Assembly (NCBI GenBank): GCA_002377605.1
Contig: DFQD01000248.1
Coordinates: forward strand, 1 to 23,263
DNA from: Gammaproteobacteria bacterium UBA3498
Lineage (GTDB): Bacteria; Pseudomonadota; Gammaproteobacteria; Pseudomonadales; Pseudohongiellaceae
Length of the DNA: 23,263 nucleotides
Reading direction: 5' to 3'
The notes under the pieces were generated by a model. The model was given only the letters and a program-made list of their open reading frames with translations, did not search any database and had not been told where the DNA came from. A program made the translations under genes and the position numbers. Shown in pieces: positions 14,586 through 22,445 of the stretch; position 1 is the first letter of the stretch; each line of letters opens with the position of its first letter.

Positions 14586-16667
14586 CTATTCCAGGTAGCG
14601 AGCTACGCGAAAACCAACATCATCGCGCGGTTCTTCACCAAAGTCCCGAAATGACAAGCGCATTTCGGTCACTGCTCCATGGGCCCAACTGGATCCACGG
14701 ATGGTGTGGAACTGTCCCAATTTTGGCCCTAATGGATCTATCTCAACGCCAATCGCGCCGACAGCTCCGTAATAATCATGCACCCATTCCGAAACATTTC
14801 CGGCCATGTCATACATCGCATAATGATTAGAATCAAAGGAAGCAACCGGTGCCGAAGCAAAATAGTTGTCGTTGTAATTAAACATTATTTCGCCTAAATA
14901 ATTTTGAGCGGTAATGTCAGCAAAATTTCCTGCATTCTCTGGAGGTGGTAATTGATCTCCCCAGGGGTACTTAAGCGTGTTGCCACTGCCATTGGTTCTT
15001 GCTACCCAAGCCCATTCCGCTTCAGATGGCATCCGGTATCCCGTCGATTCGGGATTGAAGCCAATAATGTCTTCGCCTTCAATTTCATAAAATAAAGGGA
15101 GGCCTTCCTGCTCACTCAACCAATTGCAATAGGCGGCGGCTTGAGCCCAACTGACCTGCACGACTGGTTGCGCTTCATTATTTAAAGTTACACCTGACAC
15201 TGTTCCAGAACTATGGTCTGTATTAAACTGACGGTAGTCCGCATTGGTCACTTCATTAAAGGCCATATAGAAAGCTCGTTCCAGTTGTATGTCACGCAAA
15301 TTCTCATTAGGTCTTCTTCCGGCTTCACGTCTGGAAGCACCCATGGTAAAAGCACCCGGATAAAACAGTTTTAGATCCTGACCGACAGCCGTCGTAATAA
15401 TTGGTTTTATCTGATCGAGGCGAGCTTGCTCCAGGGATTTCAGAGAAACTCGAATGGCCTGATCTAAGCCGGGGCGAGAAGTGAATTCAGTTATGTAAGG
15501 TACAAAACCTTCTTTGCGAATTTCTATTTGCTGATTCGCTGCCATCAACTCGATAGTCTGGTTAGCCAGCCCCCTGAATTCACCATTTACATACAATTCT
15601 GAGTCTTCCGGTTGGGCGATTACCCTGACACTTGCCAGCTCAGGGTCCAGACTAATGTTCAGTTCTCTTTCCTGATTAGGCTGTGTGCGAATGGTAGTCT
15701 TATTTGAGTGATAACCAGTATGGAAAAATGTTAGTTCATGATTCTGGTCCGGCGGTAATGCTACTTCTAATGGAGTAAGACCCTGGTATTCCCCGCCAAT
15801 AGTAACTGAGGCACCGGATGGATTGCTGCGTATAAAAACCAAGCCATCGGCCGGTTCCAATTCCACCATAGGTACAGTGAAGTCTTCTCCGGCGATAACA
15901 TCAAAATCTTCTTGCCAGGCCTTATGTCCTGGTAACTTGAGAGTCAGATCGCGCCTGCCTTGCAGAATTTCTGCGTTAATAGGTGTGATGCCGATTGCTG
16001 CACCATCTAGCAAAACATCTGCTCCTGTCGGTGTTGTCGACAGGCTGATAACAGCCCAGGCTGGCTCTAAACTTGCCTGGTAGTACTGTTCAACTTCTCG
16101 GCCTTCGATTTCGATGGTTTCACCGTAATCAAGGTGCCGATCTAAGGAGATTGTCATCTGATGCCGGCCTGGCTCGACAGATACGTCGATCAGTGGAGTG
16201 ACACCGATATCGACACCATCAATTTGCACACGCGCTCCATTAAGTTCCATAGTCGTGATTGAGACTATACCTGGCAGTTTGCGCATCTCGAATGGATGGG
16301 TTTGTGCTTGCTCATTATTTACCAAAAGCAGTGTGTTGGTATCGTGATAACCTTCATTGGTAAGTCTGATGTCATAGGTTCCGGTACGAATTAAGTAACG
16401 CTGACCTAAACGAACATGTAGCCCACCACTAATTTCAATCTCAGCGGTTATAGGAGCAACTTCTACGAAAACCGATCGCGCAGTTAGAACAAACCAGCCG
16501 GCGATGCCGGAAAGAATTGCGAACATGCCAATAACGAAATGTATTGGCTTTGGTTTAAAAGTGACTCGCGCCCCCTTTTCATCATGGGGCTTAAAGTCAA
16601 TTGGAATTATGGGGTCCGCTGGCCCACTAGCTGTATCAATGTCGTCATCAATGTTATCCACAGTCAT
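14586..16667 (-). CDS. Membrane-anchored protein with PEGA-like repeats and FGE-sulfatase-like domain
   Basis: A 693-residue single-pass protein: acidic cytoplasmic tail, a transmembrane helix at about 43-62, then a large periplasmic part. Residues 75-408 form about five beta repeats of PEGA type (ANGARVQIDG-like, such as GADVLLDGAAIGITPI and GASVTIGGEYQGLTPLEV), the first degenerate. Residues 430-691 are a formylglycine-generating-enzyme/SUMF1-type domain: FTMGASRREAGRRPNE, FNEVTNADYRQFN, VVQVSWAQAAAYCNWLS, YRMPSEAEWAWVAR, YDMAGNVSEWVHDYY and VGFRVAR. The cysteine pair used by true FGE enzymes near the C-terminus is absent (the region reads SWAHGAVTEMRLSFRD), so it probably binds rather than oxidises sulfatase cysteines. 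PEGA repeats often bind surface or cell-wall components. Its ATG overlaps the stop of the TPR gene by one base. Confidence 0.88.
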   Translation of the reverse strand: MTVDNIDDDIDTASGPADPIIPIDFKPHDEKGARVTFKPKPIHFVIGMFAILSGIAGWFVLTARSVFVEVAPITAEIEISGGLHVRLGQRYLIRTGTYDIRLTNEGYHDTNTLLLVNNEQAQTHPFEMRKLPGIVSITTMELNGARVQIDGVDIGVTPLIDVSVEPGRHQMTISLDRHLDYGETIEIEGREVEQYYQASLEPAWAVISLSTTPTGADVLLDGAAIGITPINAEILQGRRDLTLKLPGHKAWQEDFDVIAGEDFTVPMVELEPADGLVFIRSNPSGASVTIGGEYQGLTPLEVALPPDQNHELTFFHTGYHSNKTTIRTQPNQERELNISLDPELASVRVIAQPEDSELYVNGEFRGLANQTIELMAANQQIEIRKEGFVPYITEFTSRPGLDQAIRVSLKSLEQARLDQIKPIITTAVGQDLKLFYPGAFTMGASRREAGRRPNENLRDIQLERAFYMAFNEVTNADYRQFNTDHSSGTVSGVTLNNEAQPVVQVSWAQAAAYCNWLSEQEGLPLFYEIEGEDIIGFNPESTGYRMPSEAEWAWVARTNGSGNTLKYPWGDQLPPPENAGNFADITAQNYLGEIMFNYNDNYFASAPVASFDSNHYAMYDMAGNVSEWVHDYYGAVGAIGVEIDPLGPKLGQFHTIRGSSWAHGAVTEMRLSFRDFGEEPRDDVGFRVARYLE

Positions 16668-18205
16668 TACCTGTTAGTAGCAACTATACGTTCTGAACAT
16701 TGAACAACAACTTCATCTGGCGTTTGCCCGAAGCCAACTATGAATTCTTCCCTGACTTCTCGATAGCCGATACGTTTACCCACTGCAACATAACGGCCCG
16801 GCTTTAATGAAACCATGGTTTCCTCAAACAGACCTAAATTACCGATCCGCAATATAGCTACATCAGTAAGATTGTCAGAGACTATTCTAATATCGAGAGG
16901 TACTTGTGAAGTTTCCAAAAGAACTTGTAATCGATCGAGCTGATCAACTAATCGCGGGCCGGGACTTTCAATTGCGCGGCCGGTGTAATAGATATCTAAA
17001 ACTTGCTGGAAAACATCAGCTTCATAAAATCTATCTGGAGTCTCAATCGACCCAACCAACAAATCGTCAAGCTGAGCTCGCTTACTTGCATAGTCTCTGC
17101 CGTTAATCGCAAATATCAGATTCGCATCAATGGCGAGCACATTATCGTATTCAGTAACCGCAGTGTGCCATTCTTCCTGAGCCTCTGCTTCAGTAATGAG
17201 TGTTTGAATTGCTGAAATTTGAGCATTAGCAACTTCGTTTTCAGTTTGTGTAATTGCTGCCAGCGCTTCTTCTGCATTAACACCAAAAGTTGCTGCTCGT
17301 TCAAATTCGGTGATTGCTGCTTCAGGATCTCCATTTTCCAAGAATGCATATCCTGCCGACATAATCCCGGCAAATTCTTGTTCCAGGATTAAAGTAGAGA
17401 TTTCATTTACTTTCTGCATTGCAACTTCGTTGTAGCTGTCGAGGGCGATAACCTCTCGATAAACGTCTCGGGCTGCATCCAGTTGGCCGTCGCCCAGTAA
17501 TTCTTCTGCTTGAGCTAATAAACCCAGCACTTCATCCATGGCAAGGGATCTTTCCAATCCTACTTGCGCAGTTTCGCTATTAGGATCAAACAAGATAGCC
17601 AGAGAAAACTTATCTTGAGCCAATTCCGACTCTCTATTAGCCAAAGCGTTCTGCCCATCATTGAGGGTTTGTTCTAAAACCGCTGGTACAGTTTCCAGGA
17701 TCGTCAGTAAGTCTTCGCGACCATTAGTATAAGATTCGACGGCTAATACGAACTCTTGTCGACGATAATAATCATCGCCGATACTTGCGACTTCCAATGC
17801 AGCTGCATACTCTTCCTCTGCCCATTGACCGACTTCAAGCTCTTCCAGCACACCCTGATGTTCAAGCAACTCTGCTAATACATCCTGTGCCTCTTTACGC
17901 AGTCTGGAACGCTGTGCTTCTTCAAAAGGAGAAATTGTTGAAACTACTTCTTCCTCTTGCGGAACTTGTAAAAGCTCTGATACGTCAACACGCCGCTCCA
18001 GTGGTAACTCGTACTGGCTCACAATAGAAGGAAGAACGAATATGACCAGTAGCGCAACTAGCAGTAATCCGGCAACGCTAATCCAAATCCAAACAGGAGG
18101 TTTGTTCGATTCTACAGCTGCAGTTGAATTGGCATAAATCTGATTCTCATCGAAACCAAATTTTTGCGACTCTTGCTTGTCCTTGTCGACATCGTTATCT
18201 GACAT
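16667..18205 (-). CDS. Membrane-anchored TPR-like periplasmic protein with PEGA-like C-terminus
   Basis: A 512-residue single-pass protein: about 37 cytoplasmic residues, a transmembrane helix at about 38-60 (WIWISVAGLLLVALLVIFVL), then a long acidic, Ala/Glu/Leu-rich helical region (about 95-390) with TPR-like periodicity, for example AAITEFERAATFGVNAEEAL and WHTAVTEYDNVLAIDANLIF. The last 80 residues (PLDIRIVSDN to LKPGRYVAVGKRIGYREV) resemble a PEGA-type beta domain. No Shine-Dalgarno is obvious before ATG 18205. Its stop TAA overlaps the next gene's ATG by one base, so the pair is probably co-translated and perhaps forms a complex in the same membrane. I infer a scaffold that links inner-membrane parts to the lipoproteins. 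TPR periodicity was judged by eye. Confidence 0.78.
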   Translation of the reverse strand: MSDNDVDKDKQESQKFGFDENQIYANSTAAVESNKPPVWIWISVAGLLLVALLVIFVLPSIVSQYELPLERRVDVSELLQVPQEEEVVSTISPFEEAQRSRLRKEAQDVLAELLEHQGVLEELEVGQWAEEEYAAALEVASIGDDYYRRQEFVLAVESYTNGREDLLTILETVPAVLEQTLNDGQNALANRESELAQDKFSLAILFDPNSETAQVGLERSLAMDEVLGLLAQAEELLGDGQLDAARDVYREVIALDSYNEVAMQKVNEISTLILEQEFAGIMSAGYAFLENGDPEAAITEFERAATFGVNAEEALAAITQTENEVANAQISAIQTLITEAEAQEEWHTAVTEYDNVLAIDANLIFAINGRDYASKRAQLDDLLVGSIETPDRFYEADVFQQVLDIYYTGRAIESPGPRLVDQLDRLQVLLETSQVPLDIRIVSDNLTDVAILRIGNLGLFEETMVSLKPGRYVAVGKRIGYREVREEFIVGFGQTPDEVVVQCSERIVATNR

Positions 18206-18241
18206 ATCTATTTTTGTGGATAGAACGCACCTAACAAGTGG

Positions 18242-19426
18242 TTATAGTTGTCCTACTTCTGCTGCATAAAGATCTGCCAAAATTTCGCGCCACTGCTCGT
18301 ATTGCTCGTCAACCGATCCAGAAAGAGTGATAGTACGATCATCTAGATTGATTACTTGTGGGGCAACTTCATTTTCTAAAGATTGACCAAGCTCTTCCAA
18401 AGCTTCCATGTGAATTCTTGCTTCAGCCTGCTTATCAAATCCGCTCTTGAGCAGATAGGCACCAGCACCAACAGCGTAAGCTCCGCCAATGGCAGTTCCA
18501 TAATTAGAGCCTTGGGTTGCTGCAGCCAAGCCCCCAACCACAGTAGCAGCACCCGCGATAAAGCGACGCCGTGCAGAAGCTTCAAGTTCTCGTAAGGTGA
18601 TTGTTTCGTAATAACTCTGTTCTCGCCAAGAGTCATAAGGTAAGCGCATTTGCCGCACGTAAGTAGCGTAATAGTCCTGAACGGTATCGATAAACATGAA
18701 GTCGCGTTCACGTATATCGCGAATTCGACTAAGCATCGGGTCTGAATCCGCCGGCAATGAAATAATTTCTAAATAACCATCGCGGTTTTGAATTAGGTAG
18801 TCATCAAAAACTTCAGGAGAAAATCGCTGAGCGAAAAGTATTTCTGAAATCATGCGGATCTCCATGATTTCATCTTCATCGATGTTCGCTTTTTTCCAAG
18901 CTAACAAATCGTTTGCGATGTTGTTATATAAAATTTGGAATGGATCATTTTGCTGACGTTGCGACGGGTCGTAGCTGAATTGACTGATTTCCTGGTCATA
19001 GAGTTTGGTATACCAATGACGCCCAGTTGAATCTATCACCTCGATGCGCATAGCCATGGATTCACCATTGGATTCCAAAATGGTGCCATTGATATATAAA
19101 TCCATAGGACTGGAAGCGTTCGGCATTAAACGCACAATTCCCCAGTTAGCTGAGCGCTGCAAAGTTTCCGCAAGGAGGAACGGTGCATAACGAGATTCCG
19201 CTACTCGAATTTGTGGATTGGTAAGTTCTTCCACATCATCATCCATATCGTCCAAACCTGGATCGAAAATGGCGACACCGACATCGAGTAATAAATCTTC
19301 AGGAACATTCTGACTATCCTGAATCACGGGAGTATATGAAGTGGATTTAACAGTATGGGTTGCACAGGCGCTCAAAAAGGCTGCAACCATTAAAAATCCA
19401 ATTGTGTTTCTAGCAAGGAATCTCAT
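18242..19426 (-). CDS. Lipoprotein with glycine-zipper hydrophobic segment
   Basis: A 394-residue lipoprotein: signal segment ending AAFLSAC (Cys21). Residues 45-175 look like an auxiliary-lipoprotein alpha/beta domain (LLLDVGVAIFDPGLDD, RYAPFLLAETLQRSANWGIV, MDLYINGTILESNGESMAMR). Next comes a mostly helical Arg/Asp/Tyr-rich stretch, then a Gly/Ala-rich hydrophobic hairpin at about 289-326 (AGAATVVGGLAAATQG and GGAYAVGAGAYLLKSG) of glycine-zipper type. The C-terminal 60 residues are soluble. A zipper in a lipoprotein suggests membrane insertion or oligomerisation, as in secretion or pore-forming lipoproteins. The start overlaps the previous stop by 4 bp (ATGA), so the two are coupled. The resemblance to the smaller lipoprotein at 9228-9854 is only in style. 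No family name can be given. Confidence 0.78.
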   Translation of the reverse strand: MRFLARNTIGFLMVAAFLSACATHTVKSTSYTPVIQDSQNVPEDLLLDVGVAIFDPGLDDMDDDVEELTNPQIRVAESRYAPFLLAETLQRSANWGIVRLMPNASSPMDLYINGTILESNGESMAMRIEVIDSTGRHWYTKLYDQEISQFSYDPSQRQQNDPFQILYNNIANDLLAWKKANIDEDEIMEIRMISEILFAQRFSPEVFDDYLIQNRDGYLEIISLPADSDPMLSRIRDIRERDFMFIDTVQDYYATYVRQMRLPYDSWREQSYYETITLRELEASARRRFIAGAATVVGGLAAATQGSNYGTAIGGAYAVGAGAYLLKSGFDKQAEARIHMEALEELGQSLENEVAPQVINLDDRTITLSGSVDEQYEQWREILADLYAAEVGQL

Positions 19427-20610
19427 TGCTCTTCACCTTCGCTAATACCTGTGTAGTTTCTGTATTCATCCCAAAGCGCTTCACGCAACTCAGGGTCAGG
19501 TTCGCTCATTGCTGCTTCTCTTAATTGACGCGCAACAACGTCGTCGTCACGTCCGCTAGGAATATCTGTTGGGGGCGGAAACGTTTGATTAGGTTGAGAC
19601 GCTGATGAAGCAGATGGCTGTGCCAATACCACACCAGAAGGGGTCCCAGATTCAAGTATTTGTGGCTGGCCTTGGGCACCTCCACCACCGCCGCCTGCTT
19701 CCCCTCCTGGCTGCGCACTACCGGCCGCATTACTTTCATTTTGTGCTCTTTCCCTTTCGCTAAGAATGAAACCGTCAAAAGTTTCATAGCCACGTCGCAG
19801 AGCTTCATCCAGCACCGCGGCACGTTCCGCGGCAGTAGCCGGGCCTGTATTCTGGGAATTGACGCCGCTATTCCCACTTAATACTCCGTTTGGGAGTGTA
19901 TCCAGACTGTAATCCCCACCAGGATTTTTCAATGTGCCTCCAGCAGGTCCAGAAACCCCACTTATACCAGAATCTAGGTCTCCGGTAGAAGTATCTCGCC
20001 CACCTCGATTTTCACCCTGTTGTTCGTCTCCGGGCAACTGTGACTGAGTTCTGGCGCCTCCACCAGGGCTGTTCTGCCCAGCATTGCCGGCTGGAAAGCT
20101 TGACGCCGCACTGTTTGAACCCTGCTGTCCTTGTTGTGTCGCTTGCCGACTGGCGTTGCTATCGCCAGAAGGATTGGTGACTTCCCGACTTCCACTGTTA
20201 GCCTGACTATTCGCAGAGTTCGGCCCAGTGGTCTGGGGAAAGGAACTAGATAGTGTGGGCAGTTCACTGCTGCTGCCGCCACTAGATTGCGATCGAGAGG
20301 CGTTCTGTGATTGCTGTGCTTGAGAGGAGGAGCTACTGCTGCTCGATTGTGAAGGAGAAGGAAACGAGGGCGATGAAGATGCTGCAGATGGGCTCGAACT
20401 CGAGGATGGCATAGACGAAGAAGAACTCGAACTCTGGCTTGACGGCGACGGCATCGATGGTGAGCTTTGGGATCTCTGGCTCGATGAAGAAGGCATAGAG
20501 GGCATACTCGGGGACGATGCGCTCTGGCTTGATGATTGACAAGCGATCAGTCCCGCGCTCAGACCACTAAATAATAGGATTTTAGGTAGTGTCATGGATA
20601 ACTTTTTCAT
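19423..20610 (-). CDS. Ser-rich low-complexity lipoprotein, first gene of the envelope-machine operon
   Basis: A 395-residue predicted lipoprotein with lipobox AGLIAC (Cys24). Residues 25-115 are almost only Ser, Pro, Met, Gln and Ala, in loose units such as SPSMPS, SSSSS and QSSS. Residues 116-260 are Gly/Asn/Gln/Ser-rich and also disordered. The last 135 residues hold two short charged, probably helical stretches (TAAERAAVLDEALRRGYETF and VVARQLREAAMSEPDPELRE) separated by a Gly-rich linker. The design suggests a flexible tether from the outer membrane, across the peptidoglycan, to a binding tail. AGGA lies seven bases before ATG 20610. Low complexity is encoded by mixed codons, so it is not a simple DNA repeat expansion. 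It overlaps the next lipoprotein gene by 4 bp. Confidence 0.8.
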   Translation of the reverse strand: MKKLSMTLPKILLFSGLSAGLIACQSSSQSASSPSMPSMPSSSSQRSQSSPSMPSPSSQSSSSSSSMPSSSSSPSAASSSPSFPSPSQSSSSSSSSQAQQSQNASRSQSSGGSSSELPTLSSSFPQTTGPNSANSQANSGSREVTNPSGDSNASRQATQQGQQGSNSAASSFPAGNAGQNSPGGGARTQSQLPGDEQQGENRGGRDTSTGDLDSGISGVSGPAGGTLKNPGGDYSLDTLPNGVLSGNSGVNSQNTGPATAAERAAVLDEALRRGYETFDGFILSERERAQNESNAAGSAQPGGEAGGGGGGAQGQPQILESGTPSGVVLAQPSASSASQPNQTFPPPTDIPSGRDDDVVARQLREAAMSEPDPELREALWDEYRNYTGISEGEEQ

Positions 20611-20653
20611 AGTCGTATCCTGAATTGGAACTAAGTAATTTTCACTTTTAGAC

Positions 20654-20710
20654 GTTCGAGAGTTTTGACACCTATTCCTTGAATTTCGCGTTATTTCGCC
20701 GCGGTTCGAG
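20654..20710 (-). promoter_or_regulatory. Candidate control region with helically phased direct repeats upstream of the envelope-machine operon
   Basis: The 221 bp between 20611 and 20831 precede the operon. On the plus strand ATTTCGC occurs at 20683-20689 and 20693-20699 (period 10). GTTCGAG occurs at 20654-20660 and 20704-20710 (50 bp apart). Spacings near whole helical turns fit a multi-site regulator. I could not pick a confident -35/-10 pair, and no terminator for the upstream gene is clear; an AGCAT-CGA-ATGCT hairpin near 20801-20813 lacks a U-run. Confidence 0.3.
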
Positions 20711-20831
20711 TCATATCTTTGTCATCACTAACTTACTTAAAATGCGAAGCTACTAGTATTCCAAACCCCCCTTAACCTTTGCTTAACAATAGAACACCCA
20801 AGCATTCGATGCTACAACTTACGGCCCAAAA

Positions 20832-22214
20832 TTAGTACCAATAGCGGTATCGAAATTGGTGTCTACCTGAGCGTACTGGAACACCTCCCTCCAACATTGG
20901 TCGGAAACGAGAACTCCTAACTTCTCTGCGCAATCTGGAAAGCATGAGCATGTTCTCCGGAGTTTCCTCACTCAGGACCTCGACGCTGCGCGCTTGTCCA
21001 AGTGCGGTAACGTCCAGCTCAACATCTGCGTAATCGAAATTAAACGTTTCCATACTTGATGAGTGTACACGGATGTTCAAATTCCGTGGCTCTTCTTCAT
21101 AAGTCGGTATTAAGGTGACTTGACCAAAGAGTTTTTGGATTAATTCCTCACTATTTTCCTCCGCTGCCAACATTTCCCAGGCACGGAGATAGTAAAAGTC
21201 TGCACTGCGACGTCGGTCAAACAGTAAATACCAGTCTGCTAAGTGAGTAATTACTTCCGCTATAGAGTACACATCTGTGGAGCTCTGCTCATAGTACTCA
21301 ACAATCCCTCTGAGAGCTGCCTCACCTAATCCATAGCCCTGTGGCAATATCGAACCACCTTGGTTTAATCTGTTCGCCAGCACTTCCTGCATGCCGCGAA
21401 ATTCTGGTCTATCCACTTCCACCCGGTACTCTGGATAGCGGGCTACCTGATAACCGGAAATCGCCAAATTGCGGAGATAGTGCACAAAACGCTCATCGCC
21501 TCTGCCAAAATGTGTACCCACCAAACGCGCCGCTGCTCGAAATAAAAGCTGAGCGGAGCTAAGCCGAACACCTAGCGATTCGCCGTATCCAACATTGAAA
21601 GCTTGCATGTTCCAGGTGGCAAGTCGATCCAGCACAGGGATAATCCTCGGGTCTTCTGGCCCGTAAGCTTTTTGCTGTACGAAAAATAAATAGTTGTTAT
21701 ACAAATCCGCCTGTGCCCAATCTCCCAATAACAGGTAGCTATCAATCATGCTCTCGACAATTGGTACTTGATCCAAGGTGTGTAAGCCATTGGAAATCCG
21801 GCTGATATGAATCGCCCTATCAAACGCAGCGATTGCTCCAGGATGATTACCCTGTTGCTGCTCCAGTTCCCCAATTGACGATAGCTGCTCACTGAGGCCG
21901 CTTGCCCAGGCACCGCCGGATTCTTCTATAGAATCCACTGTTTCCGAGTACTCTGTAATACTGTTCATGCGGCGAATAAATTCAGGGTCTGTTTCGGGGT
22001 CTATTGCCAAGTCAGGAACAACTATCTCTGGTAATTGAGGGTCAACCCCTGGCTCTATAGCTACTGGTCTTTCCATGAATCGAATTCGAAGTCGCGCTTG
22101 CGGTTGTTCACTCTCAGGTGCAGCTTCCTCTTCCTGCGCAATGGCGGGCACAATTAGCAAAAAAGGCAATAGTGCTAATAGACTGATATTTTTTCTGAAG
22201 ATACTGTTGCTCAT
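20832..22214 (-). CDS. Exported TPR-like protein with TonB-C-like domain
   Basis: A 460-residue exported protein. The frame extends to a TTG at 22286, but the signal peptide starts at ATG 22214 (MSNSIFRKNISLLALLPFLL, cleavage likely AIA|Q at 26/27), so that start is used. Residues about 90-350 are TPR-like helices (ELEQQQGNHPGAIAAFDRAI, then pairs such as LADWYLLFDRRRSADFYYLR). The last 85 residues (DVELDVTALGQARSVEVL, then SSRFRPMLEGGVPVRSG and YRYWY) look like the C-terminal domain of TonB-type energy transducers, but there is no membrane anchor. The gene has its own candidate promoter and precedes the twelve-gene run by 221 bp on the same strand. It may be a separate transcript or feed the same system. 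The TPR and TonB-C calls are by pattern only. Confidence 0.75.
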   Translation of the reverse strand: MSNSIFRKNISLLALLPFLLIVPAIAQEEEAAPESEQPQARLRIRFMERPVAIEPGVDPQLPEIVVPDLAIDPETDPEFIRRMNSITEYSETVDSIEESGGAWASGLSEQLSSIGELEQQQGNHPGAIAAFDRAIHISRISNGLHTLDQVPIVESMIDSYLLLGDWAQADLYNNYLFFVQQKAYGPEDPRIIPVLDRLATWNMQAFNVGYGESLGVRLSSAQLLFRAAARLVGTHFGRGDERFVHYLRNLAISGYQVARYPEYRVEVDRPEFRGMQEVLANRLNQGGSILPQGYGLGEAALRGIVEYYEQSSTDVYSIAEVITHLADWYLLFDRRRSADFYYLRAWEMLAAEENSEELIQKLFGQVTLIPTYEEEPRNLNIRVHSSSMETFNFDYADVELDVTALGQARSVEVLSEETPENMLMLSRLRREVRSSRFRPMLEGGVPVRSGRHQFRYRYWY

Positions 22215-22350
22215 GAGCTTTAGCTTTGGCCGGTGATGAAAAGTCCTTAATCGCTTACAAATTCCGTCCTGCGATTCTGTCAGCAACCAAATGGGATACG
22301 CTCCCTTGGGCCTCCAAGATCAGTATGTCTGAGGAGCAAAAGGGTTAACT

Positions 22351-22380
22351 GTTATATCACCAGTGAAATTAGCGTGTAAA
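22351..22380 (-). promoter_or_regulatory. Candidate sigma70 promoter for the TPR/TonB-C-like gene
   Basis: On the minus strand TTTACA (22380-22375; five of six matches to TTGACA) is followed after 18 bases by TATAAC (22356-22351; five of six to TATAAT). A TG at the extended -10 position precedes it. It would start transcription near 22344, giving a leader of about 130 bases before ATG 22214. The leader contains a small CTTGG-AGGC-CCAAG hairpin of unknown use. Confidence 0.5.
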
Positions 22381-22445
22381 CATCCTCAAATTGTCTGTGC
22401 TATTTCTTAAACTTAACTGAGAGAAAAAATTTCTGCTACGCTGGA

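Noticed and set aside
20282..20540. Plus-strand repeat tract as tandem DNA repeats
   Set aside because: The pattern comes from Ser codons of the minus-strand lipoprotein, with varied codon choice and no exact unit.
22215..22445. Terminator for the hydantoinase-like gene
   Set aside because: Only a short AGAAA/TTTCT self-complementary run near 22425-22437 was seen, too weak to call.
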